From contig NZ_CP012670.1 in assembly GCF_004135735.1 (NCBI RefSeq), positions 2,046,001 to 2,110,000 of the forward strand: DNA of 64,000 bases, in the 5' to 3' direction. A program made the position numbers and the translations under genes. Position 1 is the stretch's first letter. Each line of letters begins with the position of its first letter. Below, one piece after another: positions 14,433-22,671 of the stretch. Below the pieces are notes generated by a model. It did not search any database. It was given only the letters and a program-made list of their open reading frames with translations, and was not told the DNA's origin. Source of the DNA: Sorangium cellulosum (GTDB lineage Bacteria; Myxococcota_A; Polyangia; Polyangiales; Polyangiaceae).

Positions 14433-17153
14433 TCAGGCGGGGCCGGTGCGGCGGGCTGGCCGCAGCCCTGACGGCGAGCCATCGTCCCGCTCGGCGCCCG
14501 TCCTGTCCTCGATCACGAGCAGCAACGCGGGGAGATCGCCCGCGTCGTTCCCGGTGATCCGAGACGGGCGTACCCGCATGACGTGGAGGCGCCCCCCGCG
14601 CTCCTCGACCTGCCGCTCGGTGGTGCTCATCGTGCCGATGACCTCGGCGACGACCGGCGCCAGGTCGACGCCGCTCCTCGGCTTCACCTCGAGGATGGAC
14701 CTGCCCACGTCGCTCGCGCTGAGGCCGAGCAGCCTGTCGGCGGCGCTGGTGGTGCGGCGGATCCGCAGGTCCGCGCCGAGCATGAGTATCGGGACACTGA
14801 GGCTGCTCAGCAGGCTGCGCAGATCGTCATTGGCCAGCCCCAGCGCGATATTGGTGCTCTGGAGCTCCTCGTTGACGGTGGTCAGCTCCTCGTTCGTCGA
14901 CCGGAGCTCCTCCCTCGCGGACTCGAGCGCATCGTTGGTCCTCCGGAGCTCGTCATTGCTCGCGAGGAGCTCCTCGTTCGCGCACAGGAGCTCCTCGTTC
15001 GTGGCCTCGATCTCCTCGATGATCGACAGGAGGTATTCCCTGGTGAGCACGAGCTCCCTGCGGAGCTGGACGATCTCCAGCTCTCTCGACGCGTCGCCCT
15101 GGCTCGGGGCGCCGCCCGGCGGATCGAGCCTGGTCGCGCCGGACTCGGTGAAGATGACGAGGAAGCAGCGCCCGCGCGGGAGCCGCACCTTGAGCGGCCA
15201 CACCTCGACGTCGACGAGCCGGAGCTTCTCTCCGTGCCGGACCTTGATCTGCTCCAGGCGCGCCACCGTGCCCGAGCGCATCGACGCGTCGACGGCGACG
15301 CGGAGCCCGGGCACGAGCCCCTCGCGGGCCATCCTGAAGAGATGCAGGCTGGCGTCGCCCGGCGCCGGCTCGAGATAAGGCCCTGTCTTGCCCCGGAACT
15401 GGAGGATCTGCATCTCCTCGTCGATCACCACGCCCGCGGGGGCGTAACGCGCCATGACGATGGCGTCGGCCTCGGCGCGCACCCGGTCCATGATCGGCCC
15501 ATCGCCGGCGCCCGGCGCCTCCGCGGCGGCCGCGGGAGCGCTCGGGAGCGCGGGCGCGGTGGGGCCGGGGGAGCTCTCGGCCTCGGGCATGGCGCGCTTG
15601 CAGAAGATCCTGTGGGTCCGGTCCACGACACCGAACAGATCGGGCGTCGCGCCGACGCTCTCGGACGAGCCGAGGAGCAAGAAGCCGGTCGGCTTGAGGC
15701 CCTGGTGGAAGGTCTGCAACACCCGGCGCTGCAGGCTCGGCTCCAGGTAGATCATCAGGTTGCGGCAGCTGATGAGGTCGAGCTTCGAGAGGGGCGGGTC
15801 GGACGCGGCGTTGTGGCGCGAGAAGACGCACAGGTCGCGGATCGATTGGTTGACCTGGAACCCGCCTTGCACCCTGACGAAGAAGCGGCGCAGCCGGCCG
15901 GGCGAAACGTCGAGCGAGATGCTGTCGATGTAGATCCCCGCCCGCGCCCGCTGGATGGCGCCCTCGCTCAGATCGGTGCCGAAGATCTGGATGGCACGAT
16001 CGCCGGCGTCGGCCTCGAGGAACTCGAGCAGCGCGATCGCGATGGAGTAGACCTCCTCGCCCGTCGAGCACCCCGGCACCCAGACGCGGACAGGGCAGTC
16101 CTCGGGTCTCTTGTGCATGAGCACCGGGAACACGTGGGTCTTCAGCGCGGCGAAGGCGTCCGGATCACGGAAGAACGCGGTGACCCTGATCAGGAGGTCC
16201 TGATAAAGCTCCTCGAGCTCGGCCGGCTGCGCGCGCAGGTAGTCGAGGTACTCCTGCAGCGTGGTGAGCCTGTGGAGCATCATGCGCCGCTGGATGCGGC
16301 GCTTCAGGGTGCTCTTTTTATAATGGCTGAAGTCCACGCCCACCGTGGCCTGGAGCAGCCTGAAGAGCTTGCCGAGCTCGGAGTCGACCCCGAAGGACGC
16401 GCCGTGCGTGAGCCACGGGGCGAGCGCGTATCCGGGGCGGCCCATCCTCGCGAGCTCCGCCGCGATCTCCTCGACGCTCAGGGTGAAGTCGACGCCCCCG
16501 GCAGAGACGGCGTTCCGCGGGAGCGCAGGCCGCTCGGCGCCGCGCGGGTCCTCGGCGAAGGTGACCCCGCCCTCCGCCTTCACGTCCTTCAGCCCGAGCG
16601 CGCCGTCGCTCCCGGAGCCGGAGAGCACGACGCCGACCGCGTTGGGCCCGAGCTCCCGCGCGAGCGAGCGCAGGAACACATCCGCAGCGCTGCTCGGCCC
16701 ACCCTGGTCGCGCGGCGTGAGCTCGACGCTTCCGTTGGCCAGCGTCGCCTGGGCGTCCGGGGGGAGGACCTGGACGTGACCAGGCACGAGCCTCGCGCCC
16801 GCGCGAAGCTCGGTGACCGGCAGCGGACTGCGCTGCGCCGCGAGCTCGAGGAGGGGAGGGTCCCCGGCCTCTGCGTCGTAGATCAGCACGAGAGAGAGGC
16901 GTGTGTCGCGGCTCGGCAGGCGCCGGAGGAGCTCGGCGAGCGCGCCCCGCCCGCCGACCGAGGCGACCACGCAGACGACCGGAAACCGCACATCGCTCGC
17001 GGGGCGTGCCTCGCTCGCCGCGGCGGGCTCGCCGGTATCCAGGAGCGGGTCGAGCGCGCGCCCCGGCGCTGCCAGCCCGCCAGATCGGTGCGCGGCATCG
17101 CTCTGGCCCGGTGCCCTGAATTGCGTCCGGCGTGACTTCTTCTGTTCGGGCAT
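14433..17153 (-). CDS. CheB-CheR-PAS hybrid chemotaxis-type signalling protein, CheB part probably inactive
   Basis: A 906-residue multidomain protein. Residues about 55-235 resemble CheB methylesterase: Ser65 in VASVGG and Asp183 in LSGSGSDGALGL are kept. The position that holds the catalytic His in VxQH is Tyr92 (LIYDAEAG), so the triad is broken. Residues about 250-520 are a CheR methyltransferase with a convincing SAM site (VWVPGCSTGEEVYSIAIALLE), FGTDLSEGAI and LISCRNLMIYL. A coiled-coil of TNEEL/ANEEL repeats (about 705-800) links to a PAS domain near the C-terminus. These hybrids usually modulate receptor-like or kinase pathways without classic MCPs. The gene converges on the GGCT-like gene with 5 bp between stops. 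Confidence 0.9.
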   Translation of the reverse strand: MPEQKKSRRTQFRAPGQSDAAHRSGGLAAPGRALDPLLDTGEPAAASEARPASDVRFPVVCVVASVGGRGALAELLRRLPSRDTRLSLVLIYDAEAGDPPLLELAAQRSPLPVTELRAGARLVPGHVQVLPPDAQATLANGSVELTPRDQGGPSSAADVFLRSLARELGPNAVGVVLSGSGSDGALGLKDVKAEGGVTFAEDPRGAERPALPRNAVSAGGVDFTLSVEEIAAELARMGRPGYALAPWLTHGASFGVDSELGKLFRLLQATVGVDFSHYKKSTLKRRIQRRMMLHRLTTLQEYLDYLRAQPAELEELYQDLLIRVTAFFRDPDAFAALKTHVFPVLMHKRPEDCPVRVWVPGCSTGEEVYSIAIALLEFLEADAGDRAIQIFGTDLSEGAIQRARAGIYIDSISLDVSPGRLRRFFVRVQGGFQVNQSIRDLCVFSRHNAASDPPLSKLDLISCRNLMIYLEPSLQRRVLQTFHQGLKPTGFLLLGSSESVGATPDLFGVVDRTHRIFCKRAMPEAESSPGPTAPALPSAPAAAAEAPGAGDGPIMDRVRAEADAIVMARYAPAGVVIDEEMQILQFRGKTGPYLEPAPGDASLHLFRMAREGLVPGLRVAVDASMRSGTVARLEQIKVRHGEKLRLVDVEVWPLKVRLPRGRCFLVIFTESGATRLDPPGGAPSQGDASRELEIVQLRRELVLTREYLLSIIEEIEATNEELLCANEELLASNDELRRTNDALESAREELRSTNEELTTVNEELQSTNIALGLANDDLRSLLSSLSVPILMLGADLRIRRTTSAADRLLGLSASDVGRSILEVKPRSGVDLAPVVAEVIGTMSTTERQVEERGGRLHVMRVRPSRITGNDAGDLPALLLVIEDRTGAERDDGSPSGLRPARRTGPA

Positions 17154-17254
17154 GGTGGCTTGAACGGTTGAGCGCTCTCTCAGGCGCCGCGCGACCGCGG
17201 GGGACCTGACGAACGCGAAGCTACGGTTGCGATATGCGCTCGGTCAACGGGCCT

Positions 17255-17298
17255 GTCATCGTCTGGAACCGTCATCGTCAGGAACCGTCATCGTCTGG
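17255..17298. repeat. 16-bp tandem repeat, 2.75 copies
   Basis: The unit GTCATCGTCTGGAACC occurs at 17255-17270 and again at 17271-17286 with one change (T to A); a third partial copy at 17287-17298 runs straight into the 31-bp repeat that follows. The shared CATCGTC core suggests that both repeat families grew from one seed by slippage. Confidence 0.85.
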
Positions 17299-17388
17299 CA
17301 TCGTCGGGTTGGACGTGGACGTCCGCTGGCATCGTCGGGTTGGACGTGGACGTCCGCTGGCATCGCCGGGTTGGACGTGGACGTCCGC
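17296..17388. repeat. 31-bp tandem repeat, 3 copies, each with a GGACGT-GG-ACGTCC palindrome
   Basis: Three head-to-tail 31-bp units start at 17296, 17327 and 17358. They are identical except for one T-to-C change in the third. Each begins TGGCATCGTCGGG and contains GGACGTGGACGTCC, a palindrome with a 2-bp centre. The regular 31-bp spacing puts the palindromes about three helical turns apart on the same face, as for a repeated operator, although simple replication slippage explains the array equally well. Confidence 0.9.
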
Positions 17389-17457
17389 GCCCCGGGGCCC
17401 CAGCCATCTTCTCGTGACGCCGGGAGGCCGCGAGGGGCAGCGCGCGGAGCGGTCATC

Positions 17458-18093
17458 TCAGCTCGAGCGCTCCAGGTGCTTGAGGAGTCGTTCGAGCTGC
17501 TCCAGCGTGTGTGCAGACTGGTCGGAGACCGCACGGGCGGAATCGACGAGTTTGCGTAGCATCTTCTCGTCCAGCGCTCCGCTGGGCTGGAGCCTGATCA
17601 GCGTCTCCAGCGCGGCATCGTGGCGCGCTCGGGCGGCGCGCGCCGCGGCCAGCGCGCGGCGCAGGCGCGCGCGGGGGGGCTCCTGGCTCTCTGCCCTGGG
17701 CCACCTGCTCGCGGTCGGATCGCCCTGCGCCTCCTCGGCGGGCGCCTCGCGGGCCGGGCGCAGCGCGGGCGCCCTGTCCGCCCGCGCCGGTCGGGCCACT
17801 CCGCTCGCCGGGTCGCGCGCTGGCTCCCCGCGCCCGTCACCCTCGTCGACACGGAGGCTGATCTCCCGCTCTGCGCCGGCCTCCGCGCCGGCCTCCCATC
17901 GGGCTTCGTCGACGATCTGCTTCGTCGCATCATTGACGAGGAATACCTGATCGGCGTCGTGGAATCGGTCTGCCCGCAGGGTCAGCAGCGCGGCGCGCGC
18001 CGCCTCGAGCGAGCGGATGTGCTTCATGAGCGCGAGCCGCCGGCCCCGGAAACGAACGTAGATGCTGTAGCTGGTCTGGGGCGCCATCTGCAC
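17458..18093 (-). CDS. Hypothetical protein with a short N-terminal conserved-looking domain
   Basis: A 211-residue product (a start two codons later at 18087 is also possible). The first 65 residues look folded: SYSIYVRFRGRRLALMKH, then SLEAARAALLTLR and DADQVFLVND, with strand-helix-strand character. The middle (about 75-135) is disordered and rich in Ala, Arg, Pro and Glu. The C-terminal 75 residues are strongly helical (ALAAARAARARHDAAL, TLEQLERLLKHLERSS), probably coiled coil. I do not recognise the family. It stands alone on the minus strand between the repeat region and another small unknown gene. Confidence 0.55.
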   Translation of the reverse strand: MQMAPQTSYSIYVRFRGRRLALMKHIRSLEAARAALLTLRADRFHDADQVFLVNDATKQIVDEARWEAGAEAGAEREISLRVDEGDGRGEPARDPASGVARPARADRAPALRPAREAPAEEAQGDPTASRWPRAESQEPPRARLRRALAAARAARARHDAALETLIRLQPSGALDEKMLRKLVDSARAVSDQSAHTLEQLERLLKHLERSS

Positions 18094-18271
18094 GGCCTCG
18101 CGGGAACGACCACGTCATGCTGTGTCCGGCGTCCCTTTTGATAGCAGCTTTCAGGGGCAATCCGCCACGGCGCTGCGCCGGACAAGCCAGGCCCCGGCCC
18201 TGTTACGTTCCCACGCGTTTCTCTTCCCATGGTCGCCGCGAACGGGCGCTCTTCGGCGCTGCGGTCCGGAC

Positions 18272-18655
18272 TCACGCCTCGGGGACCGCCGTCAGCAGCA
18301 CCAGTCTCCCGGCGGTGCGCTCGGCCGCTCTGCACGCCGTGCGTACGAGCTGCCACTGCGCTTTCAAGAGCTCCGCCATCAGCGACCCGTCCTGGCAAAG
18401 CGCCTTGCAGAGGGACGCCTCGGCGTCGTCGCCGAAGGAGAGCACGCGGACCGCGATGGCGAGCGCGAAGTCCCTGGTCAGCCGGGCTCGCAGGTCGACG
18501 TCCGGCGTGCAGACATGGAGCGCGTGCGCGGAGAGGGCGAGCTCTATCCTGTCCTCAATCGATGTTCCGGCGTCGGTGCACCACTGGATCGACTGGCAGG
18601 TCTGCCGGAGCAGCTCCTGGATCAACCGTCTATCGTAAGCTGATGGTGTGCTCAC
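18272..18655 (-). CDS. Small hypothetical helical protein
   Basis: A 127-residue ORF starting at GTG 18655. The sequence has balanced composition and a regular amphipathic pattern (DRRLIQELLRQTCQSIQWC, IEDRIELALSAHALHV, DFALAIAVRVLSFGDDAEASLCKALC), suggesting an all-helical domain with four cysteines. No family is recognised. It is on the same strand as, and 178 bp upstream of, the 211-residue hypothetical gene, so the two could be cotranscribed. Confidence 0.5.
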   Translation of the reverse strand: MSTPSAYDRRLIQELLRQTCQSIQWCTDAGTSIEDRIELALSAHALHVCTPDVDLRARLTRDFALAIAVRVLSFGDDAEASLCKALCQDGSLMAELLKAQWQLVRTACRAAERTAGRLVLLTAVPEA

Positions 18656-19084
18656 ACAGCCCTCCTCGACCGTTCCCGGTCCCGCGGAGGACCGCCTGGA
18701 GGGCGCCCGTCACCGGCCCGAGCGCGCGCTCGTCGAGCTGGCGCATGTCTGGACAACCCTGGATGCTCACCCGAGAGACCGTGCCCTCCGGGTTGCTCGA
18801 TGGGGTGTCTCCCCAGCTCCCCGATTCACCCCCCGTCGCTGCCCCCTGCAGTCGGATCCCCCACAGATTATTACCTCGGCAGGAGCCTGGCCGACCGCTG
18901 GGACGATGAGGAATCCGGCGTCAGGCGTTGCCTGTACAACATCCTGGGCTGCTCGCCGCCGGGGTCGCAACACGTTCAGGCAGAACCTTACAGCGCCGCG
19001 CGTCCCGGTCCCTGCATCGCCGCTCGTCGCCGGGGGGCTTGACGCGCCGCCAAGGAGGCTCGCTGCCGCGTGCGCGCGGGGGGC
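18656..19084. other. 429-bp region without a supported gene
   Basis: The stretch between two leftward genes contains only short open frames on both strands with no start signals or recognisable domains. Composition is slightly less GC-biased than the neighbouring genes. I see no RNA gene, strong terminator or repeat in it. Confidence 0.5.
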
Positions 19085-19816
19085 TCAGGTCGCCTTGATC
19101 CTGGACCGCCGGCGCTCGCCGCTCGGTCTCGCGGCGGGAGGCGAGGCGGCGACCGGCGCCGTGCCCCGTGGCGCCGGATGGGTGACCGATAGGTCAGTCA
19201 CGGCGCGTACCTCCGGGGCGAGCAGTCCGTGCATGAAGAGCTGGAGCGCCTGCGAGCACCAGGCCGCGATGTCCGGTCGCGACGGCGAGTCGATGATCTT
19301 GCGCACCAGCCGATCGAAGGCGCCGGAGATGAGCGCGGCGACGACGCTGGGATCGAGATCGCGCCGGTAGAGGCCGGCGTCGATCGCACGCCGGACGCGG
19401 CTCTCCACCTGGCGGGCGACGCGCTGCGCGAACTCGTCGATCAGGTAGGCGTAGGGGGCCCCGCCGCCGCCTGCCAGCATCATCTTGAGGAGCGCCCGGT
19501 TCTGCCAGCAGAACTCGATCACCTCGATGTCATGGGCGAGGAGCCGCTGGAAGTAGTCGCTGATCGACGCTGGCTCGTCCTCGAGGATCAGCGGGGGCGG
19601 CTCGACGCACCCCGCGAGCCGCGCCACGAAGGTCTCGACGATCTGCTTGAAGCAGTCTTCCTTGCTCCGGAAGTGCAGGTAGAACGCGCCCTTGGAGACG
19701 CCCGCGCGCTCGGTGATCTCCTCGACCTTCGCCGCGGCGAGGCCGCGCTCTGTGAAGGCAGCCTCGGCGGCGCGGAGCAACTCGATCCTGGCGCGGCGAT
19801 CAGCGAGGCGGGGCAT
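19085..19816 (-). CDS. TetR/AcrR-family transcriptional regulator
   Basis: A 243-residue regulator starting at ATG 19816; the open frame continues upstream, but the TetR N-terminus (MPRLADRRARIELLRAAEAAF) begins here. The helix-turn-helix is plain: EITERAGVSKGAFYLHFRSKEDCFKQI. The ligand domain follows (about 80-205), and a basic tail (PSGERRRSRIKAT) ends the protein. A palindrome of TGAC-N6-GTCA form at 19820-19833 sits just in front of the start codon, suggesting autorepression. The gene is divergent from udgX across 148 bp, so udgX may also be under its control. Confidence 0.9.
   Translation of the reverse strand: MPRLADRRARIELLRAAEAAFTERGLAAAKVEEITERAGVSKGAFYLHFRSKEDCFKQIVETFVARLAGCVEPPPLILEDEPASISDYFQRLLAHDIEVIEFCWQNRALLKMMLAGGGGAPYAYLIDEFAQRVARQVESRVRRAIDAGLYRRDLDPSVVAALISGAFDRLVRKIIDSPSRPDIAAWCSQALQLFMHGLLAPEVRAVTDLSVTHPAPRGTAPVAASPPAARPSGERRRSRIKAT
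19183..19196. promoter_or_regulatory. TGAC-N6-GTCA palindrome inside the 3' part of the TetR gene
   Basis: TGACCGATAGGTCA has perfect TGACC/GGTCA arms around GATA. It shares the TGAC-N6-GTCA layout with the palindrome at the gene's start, 640 bp away, so it may be a second site for the same regulator. Alternatively it is chance within coding sequence. Confidence 0.3.
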
Positions 19817-19819
19817 TTC

Positions 19820-19833
19820 TGACTGTCCGGTCA
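19820..19833. promoter_or_regulatory. Candidate TetR autoregulatory operator
   Basis: TGACTGTCCGGTCA lies 4 bp upstream of the start codon of the leftward TetR gene and inside the 148-bp divergent region shared with udgX. Arms TGAC and GTCA are perfect, and most inner positions are symmetric too. Many TetR proteins bind TGAC/GTCA-type palindromes, so this is a reasonable operator for self-repression. Confidence 0.45.
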
Positions 19834-19964
19834 ACGTCCGGAACAGGGCCACTATGGGAAGGTCGCGCGGGTCCGTCAAGACGGCTGGGCCGCCCTTCGC
19901 GCGACGCACCGCGTCCGACCGCCGCGCCGATCCCGGTGGCACGCGCGCTGCTCCCCGGGGAGCC

Positions 19965-20633
19965 ATGACGACCGTGGCGAGACGAAAGGCGGCGGAGCGC
20001 AGCGCCGGCGATGGCGGAGAGACGGCGGCGGCGCTCATCCCCAGCGGCCCGTCCCTGCAGAGCCTGCGCGAGGCCGCCGCGGGCTGCAGGGCGTGCCCGC
20101 TCTGGGAGCGGGGGACGCAGACGGTGTTCGGCGAGGGCTCAGCGCGGTCGGGCGTGCTGCTCGTCGGGGAGCAGCCGGGCGACATGGAGGACCGCACCGG
20201 CAAGCCGTTCGTGGGCCCGGCGGGGCAGCTGCTCGATCGCGCGCTCGAGGCGGCGGGCATCGATCGGAGCCGGGCGTACGTCACCAACGTGGTCAAGCAC
20301 TTCAAGTGGGAGCCGCGCGGCAAGCGCCGCATCCACCAGAGGCCCGACGCGCGCGAGATCCGCGCCTGCCTCCCCTGGCTCGCGGCCGAGATCGACGTGG
20401 TGCGGCCCGAGGTCGTCGTGTGCCTCGGCGCGACCGCGGCGCAGGCGCTGCTCGGCAGCTCGTTCCGGGTCACGCGTGAGCGCGGCCGGATCGTCGCCTC
20501 GCCGCTCGCGCCGCGCGCGCTCGCGACCGTGCATCCGGCGTCCATCCTCCGCATCCCGGACGAGGCCGCCAGGCGAGCCGAGCTCTCCCGCTTCATCGCG
20601 GATCTCTCCGCGGCGGCGCGCGCGCTCGGCTGA
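19965..20633 (+). CDS. udgX: UdgX-type uracil-DNA glycosylase (covalent uracil-DNA binder)
   Basis: A 222-residue family-4-like uracil-DNA glycosylase starting at ATG 19965. Fe-S cluster cysteines are visible: Cys41 and Cys44 (CRACPLW), Cys135 and Cys153. Motif A reads GEQPGD at residues 69-74, and motif B is HPASILR near the C-terminus. The insertion K-R-R-I-H-Q at residues 120-125 is diagnostic of UdgX. In that family the His (here His124) attacks the uracil-bearing sugar and leaves the protein covalently attached to DNA. It is divergent from a TetR gene and 70 bp upstream of kup. The mutasome genes are 5 kb away and not in the same operon. Confidence 0.93.
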   Translation: MTTVARRKAAERSAGDGGETAAALIPSGPSLQSLREAAAGCRACPLWERGTQTVFGEGSARSGVLLVGEQPGDMEDRTGKPFVGPAGQLLDRALEAAGIDRSRAYVTNVVKHFKWEPRGKRRIHQRPDAREIRACLPWLAAEIDVVRPEVVVCLGATAAQALLGSSFRVTRERGRIVASPLAPRALATVHPASILRIPDEAARRAELSRFIADLSAAARALG

Positions 20634-20703
20634 TGCAGCACCGCCCGACGCCGCGCGCCGCGTCGCCGCGGCGGGGGCTCGCGATGGAGTAGGATGCGCG
20701 CCG

Positions 20704-22647
20704 ATGAGCACGAGCCCACCACCGATCCCAGGCGCAGCTCGCCCGGCGCCGCCCCCGCAGGCCGGGAGCGCTCACGGCGCGAGCCCCAAGAAGGTGTGGC
20801 CGCTGATGCTCGCGGCGCTCGGGGTCGTCTACGGCGACATCGGGACGAGCCCCCTCTACGCGATGAAGGAGTGCTTCAGCCCGAGCAGCCCGCACCGCGT
20901 CGCGCCGACGCCCGACAACGTGCTCGGCGTGCTGTCGCTGATGTTCTGGTCGCTGATGATGGTGGTGACCGTCAAGTACCTGACGTTCATCACGCGGGCC
21001 GACAACGAGGGAGCGGGCGGCATCCTCGCGCTCCTCGCGCTCGTCCCGAGCGGCGAGCGCAAGGGCGACGGCCGCGGCCTCCTGGTGCTCCTCGTCCTCG
21101 TCGGGGCCTCGCTCCTGTACGGCGACGGCGTGATCACGCCGGCGATCTCGGTCCTGTCGGCCGTGGAGGGCCTCGAGGTCGCGACGTCGACGCTGAGGCC
21201 GGCCGTCGTCCCGATCACCTGCGCCGTGCTGCTGGCGGTGTTCCTCGTGCAGAAGCGCGGCACGGCGGGGGTAGGGAAGATCTTCGGGCCCGTGACGCTC
21301 GTGTGGTTCCTCTCGCTCACGCTGCTCGGGGCCAAGGAGATCCTCCATCACCCCGGCGTGCTCCAGGCCGTCTCGCCGGCCCACGCGGTGGGCTTCTTCG
21401 CCGAGAACCAGGGGCACGGCTTCCTGATCCTCGGCGCGGTCGTCCTCTGCATCACGGGCGGCGAGGCGCTCTACGCCGACATGGGCCATTTCGGGCGCAC
21501 GCCCATCAAGTACACCTGGTACGCGATCGTCTGGCCGGGGCTGCTCATCAACTATTTCGGCCAGGGGGCCAGGCTCCTCGAGGACCCCGCCAGCGCGTCG
21601 AGCCCGTTCTACGCGCTGGTCCCCTCCTGGGCGCTCTACCCGACGGTGGCGATCGCGACCGCGGCGACCGTGGTGGCGTCCCAGGCGCTCATCTCCGGGG
21701 CCTTCTCGCTGACGCAGCAGGCGGTCCAGCTCGGGTATTTCCCGCGCGTCACGATCGTCCACACCTCGAAGGAGGAGGCGGGGCAGATCTACGTCCCCGA
21801 GGTGAACCGTGGGCTCCTGGTCTCGTGCATCCTGCTGGTGCTCACCTTCCAGACCTCGAGCGCGCTCGCGGCCGCCTACGGCATCGCCGTCACGGGGACG
21901 ATGGGGATCACGACGATCGTCTATTACGTGGTCACCCGGGAGACATGGGGCTGGCCGGCCTGGAGGTCGCTCCCCCTGGCCGGGCTCTTCCTGACGGTCG
22001 ATCTCGCGTTCTTCGCGGCGAACAGCGCCAAGCTCCTCCACGGGGGCTGGGTGCCCATCGTCATGGGCGCGGCCACCTTCACCGTGATGACGACGTGGAA
22101 GACCGGGCGCAGGTACCTCGCGGAGGCGATCAAGCCGGCGATCCTGCCGCTCGACCTGTTCCTCGAGGACGTGAAGCGCATGAAGCCGCACCGGGTGCGC
22201 GGGACGGCGGTCTTCATGGCGTCGAACCCGGAGGGCACGCCGCCGATCCTGCTGCACCACGTGAAGCACAACCAGGCGCTGCACGAGCAGGTGGTGCTCC
22301 TCTCGATCCAGGTGCTCAAGGTGCCGGAGGTGCCGCCCGAGCGGCGCGTGACCGTGATCCCGAAGGGCGAGGGGATCTACCGGGTCACGGCGTGTTACGG
22401 CTTCATGCAGACGCCGAACGCCCCGTCGGCGCTCGAGGCGTGCGCGCGGCACGGGCTCCACATCGATCTCGGGAGGACGAGCTACTATCTCGGCAGGGAG
22501 ACGCTGCTGACGACGGGGCGCTCGAAGATGTCCCGGTGGCGGAAGGCGCTGTTCGCGTTCATCTCGCGGAACGCGCGCCCGGCGACGGCGTATTTCGGGC
22601 TCCCGCCGAACCGGGTGGTCGAGCTCGGCATGCAGATCGATCTCTGA
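20704..22647 (+). CDS. kup: Kup-family potassium uptake transporter
   Basis: A 647-residue integral membrane protein starting at ATG 20704. The open frame extends upstream in frame, but the family start GVVYGDIGTSPLYAMKECF follows a 40-residue Pro-rich lead and fixes this start. Residues about 30-460 carry some twelve membrane segments, and the rest forms the cytoplasmic domain (MASNPEGTPPILLHHVKHNQALHE, VTACYGFMQTPN). Kup proteins import potassium with protons. Length and motifs are normal for the family. It follows udgX by 70 bp on the same strand, which is probably incidental. Confidence 0.95.
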   Translation: MSTSPPPIPGAARPAPPPQAGSAHGASPKKVWPLMLAALGVVYGDIGTSPLYAMKECFSPSSPHRVAPTPDNVLGVLSLMFWSLMMVVTVKYLTFITRADNEGAGGILALLALVPSGERKGDGRGLLVLLVLVGASLLYGDGVITPAISVLSAVEGLEVATSTLRPAVVPITCAVLLAVFLVQKRGTAGVGKIFGPVTLVWFLSLTLLGAKEILHHPGVLQAVSPAHAVGFFAENQGHGFLILGAVVLCITGGEALYADMGHFGRTPIKYTWYAIVWPGLLINYFGQGARLLEDPASASSPFYALVPSWALYPTVAIATAATVVASQALISGAFSLTQQAVQLGYFPRVTIVHTSKEEAGQIYVPEVNRGLLVSCILLVLTFQTSSALAAAYGIAVTGTMGITTIVYYVVTRETWGWPAWRSLPLAGLFLTVDLAFFAANSAKLLHGGWVPIVMGAATFTVMTTWKTGRRYLAEAIKPAILPLDLFLEDVKRMKPHRVRGTAVFMASNPEGTPPILLHHVKHNQALHEQVVLLSIQVLKVPEVPPERRVTVIPKGEGIYRVTACYGFMQTPNAPSALEACARHGLHIDLGRTSYYLGRETLLTTGRSKMSRWRKALFAFISRNARPATAYFGLPPNRVVELGMQIDL

Positions 22648-22671
22648 GGGCCGCACCACCCCGCGCGGAGG

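Larger units (their letters stand above)
17154..17457. other. Intergenic region with nested tandem repeats
   Basis: The 304-bp gap between the start of the CheB-CheR-PAS gene and the stop of the next leftward gene holds no gene. About 135 bp of it is made of two adjacent tandem-repeat families, annotated separately. It must also include the promoter of the CheB-CheR-PAS gene, probably next to its start at 17153. Confidence 0.6.

Noticed and set aside
17296..17388. Possible CRISPR array
   Set aside because: The 31-bp units are directly head to tail with no spacers and there are no cas genes; this is a tandem repeat.
18800..19042. 80-codon frame in the 18.7-19.1 kb gap
   Set aside because: Short, no start signal and no similarity I can recognise; possibly decayed DNA but unsupported.
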